The notes below the pieces were generated by a model. That model was given only the letters and a program-made list of their open reading frames with translations, did not search any database and had not been told where the DNA came from. From contig CAMBFI010000001.1 of assembly GCA_945865935.1 (NCBI GenBank), forward strand, positions 351,287 to 415,286: 64,000 nucleotides of DNA, given 5' to 3'. The position numbers and the translations under genes were made by a program. This document shows, one piece after another, positions 1 to 9,498 of the stretch; the first letter of the stretch is position 1, and the number at the start of each line of letters is the position of its first letter. This stretch comes from Bordetella parapertussis. Lineage in GTDB: Bacteria; Pseudomonadota; Gammaproteobacteria; Burkholderiales; Burkholderiaceae_B.

Positions 1-521
1 GCATACAAGTTGTGCACGCAGCGGTGGGCGGTATCTCTGAAAGCGACGTCAATTTGGCGATCGCCTCGGGTGCGGTCATGATTGGCTTTAACGTTCGTGC
101 GGATGCCAGCTCCAAAAAGCTCGCAGAAGCCAACGGGGTCGATATTCGTTACTACAACATCATTTATGACGCGGTCGACGAGGTCAAGTTGGCCATGTCT
201 GGCATGCTTGCTCCGGAGAAGCGCGAAGAAATTATTGGCATGGTCGAGATTCGCGAGGTCTATACGATTTCGCGTATTGGTACCGTTGCCGGTTGTATGG
301 TCACCGATGGCTTAGTGCGTCGTGACTCGCAAGTTCGTCTGTTGCGTAACAACGTTGTGCACTGGAGTGGTCATATGGAGTCCTTACGGCGCTTCAAGGA
401 TGATGTGCGTGAGGTGAAGTCTGGATTTGATTGCGGTATTACCTTACGTGGCAATAATGACCTCGAGGTGGGCGATCAGTTAGAAATCTTCGAAATCAGG
501 GAAGTGGCCCGTACGCTTTAA
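1..521 (+). CDS. infB: Translation initiation factor IF-2, C-terminal part
   Basis: The reading frame is open from the first base of the window (first full codon at base 3) and stops at 521, so only about 172 C-terminal residues are present. They match the end of bacterial IF-2: the last stretch of the domain that precedes the fMet-tRNA-binding C2 domain, then C2 itself, with the hallmark segment around [15 protein letters not shown] and a [13 protein letters not shown] turn near the end. IF-2 is the GTPase that delivers initiator tRNA to the 30S subunit. The GTPase domain lies upstream, outside the window. It sits 9 bases ahead of rbfA, the usual nusA-infB-rbfA-truB order. Confidence 0.95.
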   Translation, partial: IQVVHAAVGGISESDVNLAIASGAVMIGFNVRADASSKKLAEANGVDIRYYNIIYDAVDEVKLAMSGMLAPEKREEIIGMVEIREVYTISRIGTVAGCMVTDGLVRRDSQVRLLRNNVVHWSGHMESLRRFKDDVREVKSGFDCGITLRGNNDLEVGDQLEIFEIREVARTL

Positions 522-530
522 GCCAACCCC

Positions 531-932
531 ATGAGCCGTCATAAGCAAAAAGCCGCGCCAGGTCGAAATCTGAGACTTGCTGACCAGATCCAAAAGGATC
601 TGGCCATTATTATTCAGCGCGAAATCGATATGAGCCGCGTTGGGATGATCACACTTTCTGGCATTGACCTCACGACGGATTATGCGCATGCCAAGGTTTA
701 CTTCACCGTATTGGGTGGTGAACCAGGGCTAGCAGCGGGCTTGCTGAACGAGAAGGCCGGCTGGTTCCACTCACAGTTATACAAGTTACTGCACATACAT
801 ACTGTGCCGACTTTGCGTTTTTTTCACGACCCCCAGCTCAAGCGTGGCATTGAAATGTCTGCGCTGATTGATCAAGCGAATTTGCCCGGGCAGTACGCCG
901 GTGTATCTGACGAGCCCGAGGACAAGCCTTAA
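531..932 (+). CDS. rbfA: 30S ribosome-binding factor RbfA
   Basis: A 133-residue protein, typical of RbfA. It opens with a basic N-terminus ([20 protein letters not shown]), continues into a small KH-like fold containing the conserved [24 protein letters not shown] strand, and ends in an acidic tail. RbfA binds the 30S subunit near the 5' end of 16S rRNA during late maturation and is linked to cold adaptation. It lies between infB (9-base gap) and truB (25-base gap), probably in the same transcript. Confidence 0.95.
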   Translation: MSRHKQKAAPGRNLRLADQIQKDLAIIIQREIDMSRVGMITLSGIDLTTDYAHAKVYFTVLGGEPGLAAGLLNEKAGWFHSQLYKLLHIHTVPTLRFFHDPQLKRGIEMSALIDQANLPGQYAGVSDEPEDKP

Positions 933-957
933 ACGGCTGTCGTTTCTGGAATAGACG

Positions 958-1713
958 ATGGCTAAAAGACGCGGGCGCGTGCTCGATGGAGTGTTGTTGC
1001 TGGACAAGCCGGTTGGTTTGTCGAGTAACCATGCCTTGCAGCGTGCCAGGCGCGCGTTGGACGCTCAAAAAGCAGGCCACACGGGCACGCTTGACCCCTT
1101 TGCGACGGGTCTGTTGGTGTGTTGTTTGGGTCGTGCGACCAAGATTTCTGGCGCGATGCTTAATGCCGATAAAAGTTATCTGGCGACGATCGCCTTTGGT
1201 CGGGAAACCGATTCAGGCGATTTGACCGGAATTGTAGTGAGTGAAGCCTCGGCTGATTTTGCAGGTGTGTCACAAGAGCGTCTTAATGCTGTTTTAGATT
1301 CCTTTGTCGGACCCCAACTGCAGATTCCTCCGATGATTTCCGCATTGAAGCGTGACGGTAAACCGCTGTACGAATACGCAAGACAGGGCATCGTTCTTGA
1401 GCGCGAGCCACGCGAAATTAACATCCGTGGAATCGAATTGTTAGGTACGACGGCGATGACCGCCGATATACATGTGCACTGTAGTAAGGGCACTTACATT
1501 CGAACGCTTGCGCAGGATATTGGTCGTGCGCTTGGCTGTTACGCGCATTTGTCTGCGCTACGACGTACCCGTGTGGGGCCGTTTGTTTTGGAGGGTGCAG
1601 TAGAGCTCGAGGCATTGCAAACCATGGAGTTACCAGAATCCATGGTGATCGGAATGAATGATTTACCTGAAGGCTTAGTGCCTCCAGCAAAAAATGTAGT
1701 TTCACTTCACTAA
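958..1713 (+). CDS. truB: tRNA pseudouridine(55) synthase TruB
   Basis: A 251-residue protein with the TruB signature GHTGTLDPFATGLL around residues 40-53; the Asp in it is the catalytic nucleophile of this family. Further conserved blocks are KSYLATIAFGRETDSGD and a C-terminal CSKGTYIRTLAQDIG segment. The enzyme makes pseudouridine 55 in the T loop of tRNAs. It is shorter than the E. coli protein (about 314 residues), so the C-terminal PUA-like region appears reduced. It follows rbfA, and typA starts 9 bases after its stop. Confidence 0.96.
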   Translation: MAKRRGRVLDGVLLLDKPVGLSSNHALQRARRALDAQKAGHTGTLDPFATGLLVCCLGRATKISGAMLNADKSYLATIAFGRETDSGDLTGIVVSEASADFAGVSQERLNAVLDSFVGPQLQIPPMISALKRDGKPLYEYARQGIVLEREPREINIRGIELLGTTAMTADIHVHCSKGTYIRTLAQDIGRALGCYAHLSALRRTRVGPFVLEGAVELEALQTMELPESMVIGMNDLPEGLVPPAKNVVSLH

Positions 1714-1722
1714 AGGACTTGT

Positions 1723-3543
1723 ATGTCACGCGCATTGCGTAACGTTGCGATTATTGCCCACGTTGACCACGGCAAAACCACATTGGTCGATCAGCTTCTG
1801 CGTCAGTCCGGAACCTTCCGGTCAAACGAGCGGATGACCGAGCGCGTCATGGATTCCAATGATCTTGAGAAAGAGCGTGGCATTACGATTCTCTCAAAGA
1901 ACTGTGCGGTCGAGTACGAAGGGACGCATATCAACATTGTTGACACGCCCGGACACGCCGATTTTGGTGGTGAGGTCGAGCGCGTCCTATCGATGGTTGA
2001 CGGCGTGCTGTTGTTGGTCGATGCTGTGGAAGGCCCGATGCCCCAAACGCGTTTTGTGACCAAAAAGGCCTTGGCCCTTGGTCTGCAGCCAATCGTGGTG
2101 ATTAATAAGGTGGATCGTCCGGGTGCGCGTTGCGATTTTGTGATCAATGCGACCTTTGAACTGTTCGATAAACTCGGTGCGACAGAAGAGCAGCTCGATT
2201 TTCCGATCGTGTATGCGTCTGGCCTGAACGGTTATGCGGGCTTAACCGAGGACGTGCGCGAAGGCGATATGCGTCCACTGTTCAATGCAATTCTTGAGCA
2301 TGTGCCCATGCGCGAAGATGATCCTGAGGCGCCTTTGCAGCTGCAGATCTCCTCGATCGATTACAGCTCCTATGTTGGCAAAATCGGTATCGGCCGCATT
2401 CGTCGTGGACGTATCAAAACTGGCATGGATGTGCTCTGTGTGAATGGCCCCGATGGTGTGCCGTTTAAAGGTCGTATCAATCAGGTGTTGAAGTTCAAAG
2501 GCCTTGAGCGCGAAGTTGTTGAGGACGCGATTGCGGGTGATATCGTGCTGGTCAACGGTATCGAGGATATCGGCATCAGCACAACCATTTGTTCTCCTGA
2601 CAAAGTAGAAGGCCTCCCGCTTCTTAAAATCGATGAGCCCACGCTTACGATGAACTTCATGGTGAATACAAGCCCCTTGGCAGGACGCGAAGGTAAGTTT
2701 GTGACGAGCCGTCAGATACGTGAGCGTCTGGATCGTGAACTCAAGTCCAACATGGCCTTGCGTGTGCGTGAGACCGATGATGACACGGTGTTTGAAGTGT
2801 CTGGTCGTGGCGAACTACATTTGACGATTTTGATTGAGACGATGCGTCGCGAAGGCTACGAGATGGCGGTGTCGCGCCCTCGTGTGGTGTTCAAAGAAGA
2901 AAATGGCGTCAAGCTTGAGCCCTACGAGAACTTGAGTATTGATCTTGAAGACAATACGCAGGGTGGGGTGATGGAAGAGCTCGGTATGCGTAAAGCAGAA
3001 CTGCTTGATATGGTCAGCGATGGTCGCGGTCGTACGCGTCTCGAATATCGCGTGCCGGCGCGCGGTCTGATTGGTTTCCAGGGCGACTTCATGACCATGA
3101 CGCGCGGTAATGGTTTGATGAGCCATACGTTTGATGCGTATGGTCCAGTCAAAGACGGCCTGCTTGGCGAGCGTCGTAATGGCGTGTTAATTAGCCAGGA
3201 CGATGGCGCTGCCGTGGCCTATGCGCTGTGGAAACTGCAAGACCGTGGTCGCATGTTTGTGTCGCACAATGATCCCGTCTACGAAGGCATGATCATTGGT
3301 ATTCACAGCCGCGATAACGATTTGGTCGTGAACCCTATCAAGGGCAAGCAGTTGACCAACGTTCGTGCTTCAGGCACTGACGAAGCGGTTCGCTTAGTCC
3401 CGCCAGTCGATTGCAGTTTAGAGTATGCCGTTGAGTTCATCAGTGATGATGAGCTTGTGGAAGTCACCCCAAAGAGCATCCGCTTGCGCAAGCGCTATCT
3501 AAAAGAGCACGAGCGCAAGAAGATGTCTAGGGAAGGCGCTTAA
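1723..3543 (+). CDS. typA: Ribosome-associated GTPase TypA/BipA
   Basis: A 606-residue translational GTPase. The G1 loop is [10 protein letters not shown] near the N-terminus, G3 is DTPGHADF and G4 is NKVDRPGA. They are followed by EF-G-like beta-barrel and alpha/beta domains and the BipA-specific C-terminal domain. TypA acts on 50S assembly and stress or low-temperature growth. A clear Shine-Dalgarno (AAAGGA) precedes the ATG. The stop codon overlaps the stop of the convergent gabD gene, with no terminator between them. Confidence 0.96.
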   Translation: MSRALRNVAIIAHVDHGKTTLVDQLLRQSGTFRSNERMTERVMDSNDLEKERGITILSKNCAVEYEGTHINIVDTPGHADFGGEVERVLSMVDGVLLLVDAVEGPMPQTRFVTKKALALGLQPIVVINKVDRPGARCDFVINATFELFDKLGATEEQLDFPIVYASGLNGYAGLTEDVREGDMRPLFNAILEHVPMREDDPEAPLQLQISSIDYSSYVGKIGIGRIRRGRIKTGMDVLCVNGPDGVPFKGRINQVLKFKGLEREVVEDAIAGDIVLVNGIEDIGISTTICSPDKVEGLPLLKIDEPTLTMNFMVNTSPLAGREGKFVTSRQIRERLDRELKSNMALRVRETDDDTVFEVSGRGELHLTILIETMRREGYEMAVSRPRVVFKEENGVKLEPYENLSIDLEDNTQGGVMEELGMRKAELLDMVSDGRGRTRLEYRVPARGLIGFQGDFMTMTRGNGLMSHTFDAYGPVKDGLLGERRNGVLISQDDGAAVAYALWKLQDRGRMFVSHNDPVYEGMIIGIHSRDNDLVVNPIKGKQLTNVRASGTDEAVRLVPPVDCSLEYAVEFISDDELVEVTPKSIRLRKRYLKEHERKKMSREGA

Positions 3544-5024
3544 ATTCCACCCAAGCAGACGTACTTCATTTCCATGAAGTCGTCCATGCCATAGACAGAC
3601 CCTTCGCGGCCAAGCCCTGACTGCTTGACGCCGCCGAAGGGTGCCATTTCGTTAGAGATTAAGCCGGTATTGACACCGACCATCCCGTACTCGAGCGCTT
3701 CGGCGACGCGAAAGATGCGGCCGATGTCGCGACTGTAAAAGTACGAAGCTAAACCGTAGTCTGTATTGTTCGCTAAGCGAATGACTTCGGCTTCGTCGGT
3801 GAATTTAACAACCGGTGCAACAGGGCCGAAAGTCTCTTCACGCATGCACAACATGTCTTCATGAATGTTGGCCAGCACAGTCGGTTGATAGAACCTTCCG
3901 CCACGGCTATGTGCGGCACCACCTATGACGACCTTGGCACCTTTTGCGATCGCGTCGGCTACATGCTCTTGCACCTTGGCGATTGCAGCATCGTCTATGA
4001 GCGGACCTGTGGTCACTTTGTCTTCAAAGCCTTCTCCGACAGAGAGCGTTCCTGATACACGCGCAGCAAGCTTTTCAACGAAACTGTCATAGACTTTCGC
4101 ATGAACGTAAAAGCGATTGGTGCAAACGCAGGTTTGGCCAGCGTTGCGATACTTCGAAATCATCGCGCCCTCGATAGCTGCGTCGAGATCAGCGTCTTCA
4201 AAGACAATAAAGGGCGCGTGACCGCCAAGCTCCAGAGACATTTTCTTGATACTTGAGGCACTTTGTTGCATCAGAATCCGACCAACAGGTGTGGATCCCG
4301 TGAAGGTGACTTTACGAACGATAGGACTTGCACAAAGTACTTTGCCAATTGCGATGGAGTTTTCGCTGTCGGCCGTGATGATATTCAGTACTCCCGGTGG
4401 GATACCAGCTTGTTCAGCAAGCACGGCAAGCGCAAGCGCGGATAGTGGCGTTTGCTCCGCAGGCTTAAGTACGATCGTGCAACCCGCGGCAATGGCAGGC
4501 GCGACTTTTCGGGTGATCATCGCATTGGGAAAGTTCCAAGGCGTAATGGCCGCACAGACGCCGATCGGTTCGCGCAATACCAACATACGATTGGTCGCGA
4601 GTGGCGCAGAAATCGTGTCGCCCATGACGCGTTTGGCTTGCTCGGCAAACCACTCAACAAAGGAGGCTCCGTAGGCGATCTCGCCCTTGGCTTCAGCGAA
4701 GGGCTTGCCTTGCTCCAGCGTCATGATACGAGCCAGATCGTCCGTGTTGGCGATGATGAGGTCAAACCATTTACGCAGAATATTGGAGCGCTCTTTAGCA
4801 GTACGCGCGCGCCATGCCGGGAATGCACGGCTTGCTGCCGCAATAGCCTGTTCAGCTTGTGTCGTGCCCAAGTTACTTACGTGCGCAATATTGCTTCCAG
4901 TGGCTGGGTTATCGACCGCGAACTCGGCACTATCCGGCGCGTCTACCCACTTGCCATCGATATACGACTGTGTGCGGAGCAGCTCAGGGTTATTTAATTT
5001 CATCGGGAAAACTGCGCGATCCAT
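3540..5024 (-). CDS. gabD: NAD(P)-dependent succinate-semialdehyde dehydrogenase
   Basis: A 494-residue aldehyde dehydrogenase. It carries the ELGGHAPFIVFEDAD segment with the general-base Glu, and the catalytic Cys in NAGQTCVCTNRF. The double-cysteine QTCVC context is typical of GabD. It oxidises succinate semialdehyde to succinate at the end of 4-aminobutyrate breakdown; no aminotransferase partner lies next to it. The start at 5024 has AGGT about 8 bases upstream. An in-frame ATG at 5003 gives the MKLNNPELLRTQ start that resembles E. coli GabD, so the first seven residues are uncertain. The stop overlaps that of typA. Confidence 0.92.
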   Translation of the reverse strand: MDRAVFPMKLNNPELLRTQSYIDGKWVDAPDSAEFAVDNPATGSNIAHVSNLGTTQAEQAIAAASRAFPAWRARTAKERSNILRKWFDLIIANTDDLARIMTLEQGKPFAEAKGEIAYGASFVEWFAEQAKRVMGDTISAPLATNRMLVLREPIGVCAAITPWNFPNAMITRKVAPAIAAGCTIVLKPAEQTPLSALALAVLAEQAGIPPGVLNIITADSENSIAIGKVLCASPIVRKVTFTGSTPVGRILMQQSASSIKKMSLELGGHAPFIVFEDADLDAAIEGAMISKYRNAGQTCVCTNRFYVHAKVYDSFVEKLAARVSGTLSVGEGFEDKVTTGPLIDDAAIAKVQEHVADAIAKGAKVVIGGAAHSRGGRFYQPTVLANIHEDMLCMREETFGPVAPVVKFTDEAEVIRLANNTDYGLASYFYSRDIGRIFRVAEALEYGMVGVNTGLISNEMAPFGGVKQSGLGREGSVYGMDDFMEMKYVCLGGI

Positions 5025-5069
5025 GGTGTGACCTATTTGAATGATTAAGAGACGGTTTTAATTTACTGC

Positions 5070-5090
5070 CAAGCACGACAAGCGTGCTTG
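5070..5090 (-). repeat. Hairpin between LOG gene and gabD
   Basis: Perfect 8-base arms (CAAGCACG and CGTGCTTG) enclose a 5-base loop, 25 bases downstream of the LOG-family stop and upstream of gabD, both on the minus strand. On that strand no run of T follows the stem, so it is at best a weak or Rho-assisted terminator, or a processing hairpin. Confidence 0.4.
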
Positions 5091-5114
5091 ATTAAGCGCA
5101 AATGTCCATTGCCT

Positions 5115-5795
5115 TTATACGGGCTTATTCGGTTGTCGCTCGAGCAGATCAGGGTGCTGCGCAAAGAATATTTTGAAATGTTCGGTGATACGTGCTGGAT
5201 CATCTTCAATAAAGAAGTGCATCGCATCTAGATTGTTGACCAACCCAGTTTGTTCGAGCTGTTGCTTGATCCAGTCCATTAAACCGCCCCAGAACGCGCG
5301 ACCGACCAGAATGACGGGCGCGGCTGGGATTTTTCCAGTTTGCATGAGTGTGACCGCTTCAAACAACTCATCAAGCGTGCCGAAACCACCTGGCAAAACG
5401 ACATACCCTGCGCTATGCATGAAAAAAGTCGATTTACGCGACACAAAGTGTTGAAAAGCCAGACTTGTCGTTAAATACTCGTTGCGTTTGGACTCCTTGG
5501 GTAAGGTGATGTGCAAGCCGACGCTTGTGCCACCGGCCTCAAAGGCCCCTTTGTTGGCCGCTTCCATGATGCCGGGGCCCCCACCTGCGATAATCGTAAA
5601 GCCTGCCTTGGCTAAATGAGCGGCGATGGTTTCACTCAGGGCAAAATAGGGTGAGTCACGTTTAATCCTTGCACTACCAAAAATGCTGATTGCGAGCCCG
5701 ATCGAGGCTAAAGTCTCGGCGGCGTGCACCATCTCTGACATAATTTGGGTTGCCTGCTCAGTAATCGGCGAAACCAATTCTTTTTTGTAGCCCAT
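5115..5795 (-). CDS. LOG family protein (TIGR00730-type nucleotide phosphoribohydrolase)
   Basis: A 226-residue Rossmann-fold protein carrying both family motifs: GGGPGIMEAANKGA in the middle and PGGFGTLDELFE further on. Proteins of this family cleave nucleoside monophosphates such as AMP or cytokinin nucleotides at the N-glycosidic bond; many are still misnamed lysine decarboxylase. The substrate here cannot be read from sequence. The ATG at 5795 has AGG eight bases upstream, and that site lies inside the first codons of polA on the other strand. Internal ATGs at 5741 and 5732 would also leave the fold intact. Confidence 0.88.
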   Translation of the reverse strand: MGYKKELVSPITEQATQIMSEMVHAAETLASIGLAISIFGSARIKRDSPYFALSETIAAHLAKAGFTIIAGGGPGIMEAANKGAFEAGGTSVGLHITLPKESKRNEYLTTSLAFQHFVSRKSTFFMHSAGYVVLPGGFGTLDELFEAVTLMQTGKIPAAPVILVGRAFWGGLMDWIKQQLEQTGLVNNLDAMHFFIEDDPARITEHFKIFFAQHPDLLERQPNKPV

Positions 5796-8514
5796 GAAAA
5801 AAACCTTATTGCTAGTGGATGGATCGAGTTACCTCTATCGGGCGTTTCATGCCATGCCTGATTTGCGCAACGCGCAGGGAGAACCCACAGGTGCAATATA
5901 CGGCGTAGTCAACATGATGCGCAAACTGATCCAAGACTATCAGGCCGATTATGCGGCGTGCGTGTTTGATGTGAAGGGCAAGACCTTTCGCGACGACTTG
6001 TATCCCGAGTACAAATCTCATCGCCCACCGATGCCCACTGAGCTCTCTAGTCAGATTGAACCCATCCATGCGGCAGTGCGTGCCTTGGGGTGGACGGTTT
6101 TGGGTGTGCAGGGTGTTGAAGCAGATGATGTGATTGGCACCTTAGCCCAATGGGCGACAACCCACGATGTGCATACGATCATCTCCACGGGCGACAAGGA
6201 CCTAGCACAACTCGTGAATCCGCATGTCACCTTGGTCAATACGATGTCCGGTGAGCGACTGGATCCGCCCGCTGTTTATCAAAAATTTGGGGTGCCTCCT
6301 GAGCGTATCGTGGACTACCTCATGCTTGTCGGGGACACGGTTGATAATGTGCCGGGAGTCCAGAAAGTAGGTCCTAAAACGGCGGCGAAATGGATTGAAG
6401 AGTATGGCTCCGTTGAGGCGTTGGTTGAGCGAGCCCAGGAAATTAAAGGCGTTGCCGGTGAAAATTTACGCGCGGCGATTAGTCAATTTCCTCTTACTCG
6501 CGAATTACTCACTGTAAAAATAGATTGTGATCTGACCACTGAGGTGCCTGAGATTTCTGTGCTGGCGCCTAGGCCACCGCATCGGGACGAATTAATTGCC
6601 TTGTTCGAACGCTATGGTTTTCGATCCTGGCTGCGAGACTTAACCGGGGAGGAGTCTCGCGTTCCCGCGGGCGATACGCGTGTTGCCCCTGAGGCTGCGC
6701 GCCCACAGGCGCCGGCACACACACAATACGAAATGGTGACGGACTGGGATGGTTTGCAAAGCTGGCTTGACCGTGCGCGTGCCGCGCCTTGCGTGGCGTT
6801 AGACACAGAGACAACGTCGCTCGAGCCTATGCTGGCTCGGCTAGTTGGGATTTCGCTATGCATTGCGCCCGGACAAGCTTGTTATATCCCTGTTGCGCAC
6901 CGCGGGTCACAGGCGCAAGATCAGTTACCACGCAGCGAAGTACTCGCCAAAATGAAGACCTGGCTCCAGGACCCGACACCCACCAAACTATTGCATCACG
7001 CGAAGTACGACACACACATCTTTGCGAATGAAGGGATTGATCTGCAAGGTGTTGCGCACGACACGATGTTGCAAGCGTATGTGCTGGAGTCTCACCGTGG
7101 CGTAGGCTTGGATGAGTTGGGACAGCGCTATTTGGGCGTGAAGGGCGTCACCTTTGAGGAATTGTGCGGCAAGGGTGCGCATCAAATCTGCTTTGATGAG
7201 GTGGACCTGGAACGCGCGACACAATATGCCTGCGAAGACGCAGATTTCACCATGCGTTTGCATGACGTGCTGCGCCCACAGGTCAAAAACGATGCGCGAC
7301 TCGAGTTTGTCTATCAGCTCGAAATGAAAGTGTCCCGCGTGTTGTTTGAAATCGAACGCACGGGTGTCAAGATCGACTCGGCCGAGCTGGGGCGCCAGAG
7401 CCACGTGCTTGGACAAGAGATGCTGGAGCTTGAGCAACGCGCCTACACCTTGGCGGGGCAACCCTTTAATTTAAATTCCCCCAAGCAGTTGGGCGAGATA
7501 CTTTTCGGGAAGATGCAATTACCTGTTGTACGGAAGACGGCAGGAGGTGCACCCTCGACTGACGAGGAGGTGTTGACCAAACTCGCAGAGGACTACCCAC
7601 TGCCTAAAGTATTACTCGAATACAGAGGTTTGGCCAAACTCAAGTCGACTTACACCGACAAATTACCCCGCATGGTGAACGCGGCGACTGGCAGGGTACA
7701 TACCCACTATGCACAGGCCGCAGTGATTACGGGTCGACTGGCGTCATCCGAACCTAATTTACAAAATATTCCTGTGCGCTCTGAGGCGGGACGACGCGTG
7801 CGCGAGGCCTTTGTGGCAAGTGCAGGCGTCATCGTCTCCGCAGACTATTCGCAAATTGAATTGCGTGTGATGGCCCATGTATCGAATGATGCGAATCTGC
7901 AGCGGGCGTTTGCTGCTGGCGAGGATATCCATCGCGCCACGGCCTCTGAGGTGTTTGGTGTCAGTCTGACGGACGTGTCGACAGATCAGCGCCGGGCGGC
8001 GAAGGCCATTAACTTTGGTCTGATTTACGGAATGGGTGCGTTTGGCTTGGCAAGTAATCTAGGTATTACGCGCGATGCGGCACAGTCTTATATCGATCGA
8101 TACTTTGCGCGGTATCCTGGCGTGGCGCAGTACATGGCCGAGACGCGTACACTGGCTCACGCTCAAGGCTATGTTGAAACAGTGTTTGGTAGACGTTTAT
8201 GGCTGGCCGACATCAACGCTGCCGGTGCCAGACGAGCAGGTGCTGAGCGCGCGGCCATTAATGCGCCGATGCAAGGCACCGCTGCAGACTTAATCAAGCT
8301 GGCGATGGTTGCTGTGCAGAATTGGTTGAACTCGGAACGGTTAGAAACCAAGATGGTGATGCAAGTGCACGACGAGTTGGTACTGGATGTGCCGATCAAT
8401 GAGCTTGATCAGATTAGAGCCAAACTGCCTGAACTCATGTGCGATGTAGCTGCGTTAAAGGTCCCACTCGTTGCAGAAGTCGGAGTGGGACCTAATTGGG
8501 AGCAAGCGCATTGA
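5794..8514 (+). CDS. polA: DNA polymerase I
   Basis: A 906-residue, full-length Pol I. The N-terminal third is the 5'-3' nuclease (LVDGSSYLYRAFHAMP, GVEADDVIGTLA, STGDKDLAQLV). The middle is a 3'-5' exonuclease that looks active: DTETTSLEP, HHAKYD, and YACEDADF. The C-terminal half is the polymerase, with O-helix RRAAKAINFGLIYGMG and palm VMQVHDELVLD. It fills gaps after Okazaki primer removal and in excision repair. No Shine-Dalgarno is visible ahead of the ATG, and the start codon overlaps the start codon of the divergent LOG gene by two bases. It ends 3 bases from the stop of htpX. Confidence 0.97.
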   Translation: MKKTLLLVDGSSYLYRAFHAMPDLRNAQGEPTGAIYGVVNMMRKLIQDYQADYAACVFDVKGKTFRDDLYPEYKSHRPPMPTELSSQIEPIHAAVRALGWTVLGVQGVEADDVIGTLAQWATTHDVHTIISTGDKDLAQLVNPHVTLVNTMSGERLDPPAVYQKFGVPPERIVDYLMLVGDTVDNVPGVQKVGPKTAAKWIEEYGSVEALVERAQEIKGVAGENLRAAISQFPLTRELLTVKIDCDLTTEVPEISVLAPRPPHRDELIALFERYGFRSWLRDLTGEESRVPAGDTRVAPEAARPQAPAHTQYEMVTDWDGLQSWLDRARAAPCVALDTETTSLEPMLARLVGISLCIAPGQACYIPVAHRGSQAQDQLPRSEVLAKMKTWLQDPTPTKLLHHAKYDTHIFANEGIDLQGVAHDTMLQAYVLESHRGVGLDELGQRYLGVKGVTFEELCGKGAHQICFDEVDLERATQYACEDADFTMRLHDVLRPQVKNDARLEFVYQLEMKVSRVLFEIERTGVKIDSAELGRQSHVLGQEMLELEQRAYTLAGQPFNLNSPKQLGEILFGKMQLPVVRKTAGGAPSTDEEVLTKLAEDYPLPKVLLEYRGLAKLKSTYTDKLPRMVNAATGRVHTHYAQAAVITGRLASSEPNLQNIPVRSEAGRRVREAFVASAGVIVSADYSQIELRVMAHVSNDANLQRAFAAGEDIHRATASEVFGVSLTDVSTDQRRAAKAINFGLIYGMGAFGLASNLGITRDAAQSYIDRYFARYPGVAQYMAETRTLAHAQGYVETVFGRRLWLADINAAGARRAGAERAAINAPMQGTAADLIKLAMVAVQNWLNSERLETKMVMQVHDELVLDVPINELDQIRAKLPELMCDVAALKVPLVAEVGVGPNWEQAH

Positions 8515-8517
8515 TGC

Positions 8518-9399
8518 TTAATTGATACGCATGTTTTGCAAGGCGTGAATCCGCGCATTGATGGGCGGATGTGTTGCGAACATTGCCCCCAATCCGCCAC
8601 CGCCTGCAATGCCTGAGGCCTCAAAGCTTTTTGGTAACACGCCAGGGGTAATTCCACCTAAGCGTGCCAGGGCGCGGATCATGGGTTCGCGTGAACTCAT
8701 TAACGTAGCGGAGCCAGCATCGGCACGATACTCGCGCTGGCGTGAGAACCACGCCACGATCAAGCTTGCCACGATTCCGAACGCGATTTCACACACAATG
8801 ACCGTTGCGTAATAGCCCAAGCCCATGCCGCGCTCGTTTTTGAGTACGACGCGATCAACAAAGTAACCGACCACGCGGGCGAGAAAAACCACAAAGGTGT
8901 TGACCACACCTTGGATCAGCGCCAGGGTGACCATGTCCCCGTTCGCGATGTGGGCGACTTCGTGCGCCAGTACCGCCGAGATCTCTTCCTCAGTCATGCT
9001 TTCGAGCAGACCCGTCGAAACCGCGACCAGCGAATTATTTTTAAATGCACCCGTTGCGAAGGCGTTTGGTTCACCTTCATAGATGGCCACCTCGGGGCGA
9101 CCAATGCCAGCGCGGTCGGCGAGCTGGTGCACGGTGTCGACCAGCCAAGATTCGCGAGGACCGCCCGGGGCCTGCGGATCGATGATCTGGGCACCGGTAC
9201 TCCATTTCGCCATGGGCTTGCTGATGAGCAGCGAAATAAACGAGCCGGTGAAGCCGACGATCAAGGAAAATATCAGTAGCATCGGGAGGTTTAAGCCCTG
9301 CTCGGTCATGAAGCGGTTAACGCCCAGGATGCTCAGCGTAGCGCTTAGCACCAGCATGACAGCGAGGTTAGTCACTAAGAAGAGGATGATTCGTTTCAT
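8518..9399 (-). CDS. htpX: Membrane zinc metalloprotease HtpX
   Basis: A 293-residue M48 peptidase. Two hydrophobic segments open the protein, the zinc motif HEVAH lies in the middle ([13 protein letters not shown]), two more hydrophobic segments follow, and the third ligand lies in the [10 protein letters not shown] region. HtpX is an inner-membrane protease that degrades misfolded membrane proteins together with FtsH. It is convergent with polA. I did not find a convincing heat-shock or envelope-stress promoter upstream, only the inverted repeat listed separately. Confidence 0.95.
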   Translation of the reverse strand: MKRIILFLVTNLAVMLVLSATLSILGVNRFMTEQGLNLPMLLIFSLIVGFTGSFISLLISKPMAKWSTGAQIIDPQAPGGPRESWLVDTVHQLADRAGIGRPEVAIYEGEPNAFATGAFKNNSLVAVSTGLLESMTEEEISAVLAHEVAHIANGDMVTLALIQGVVNTFVVFLARVVGYFVDRVVLKNERGMGLGYYATVIVCEIAFGIVASLIVAWFSRQREYRADAGSATLMSSREPMIRALARLGGITPGVLPKSFEASGIAGGGGLGAMFATHPPINARIHALQNMRIN

Positions 9400-9435
9400 G
9401 ATCTCAAATTAAAAGTTAAACACACAAAGATGGCA

Positions 9436-9490
9436 GGGATATGGTCGACGTCGAGCATATATTTTAGTCTCGGTTGCGCGATCATATCCC
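9436..9490. repeat. Spaced inverted repeat upstream of htpX
   Basis: The 8-base arms GGGATATG (9436-9443) and CATATCCC (9483-9490) are perfect complements 39 bases apart. A 10-base palindrome, TCGACGTCGA (9445-9454), lies directly inside the left arm. The element fills most of the 99 bases between htpX and the Rieske gene. It could be a paired operator or a looped RNA; function is unknown. Confidence 0.45.
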
Positions 9491-9498
9491 TTGGATGC

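Noticed and set aside
4452..4997. A 181-codon plus-strand frame
   Set aside because: It is antisense to gabD, which carries all catalytic motifs.
5115..5795. Lysine decarboxylase annotation for the LOG protein
   Set aside because: PGGFGTLDE and GGGPGIMEAAN are LOG motifs; no PLP-binding lysine decarboxylase domain is present.
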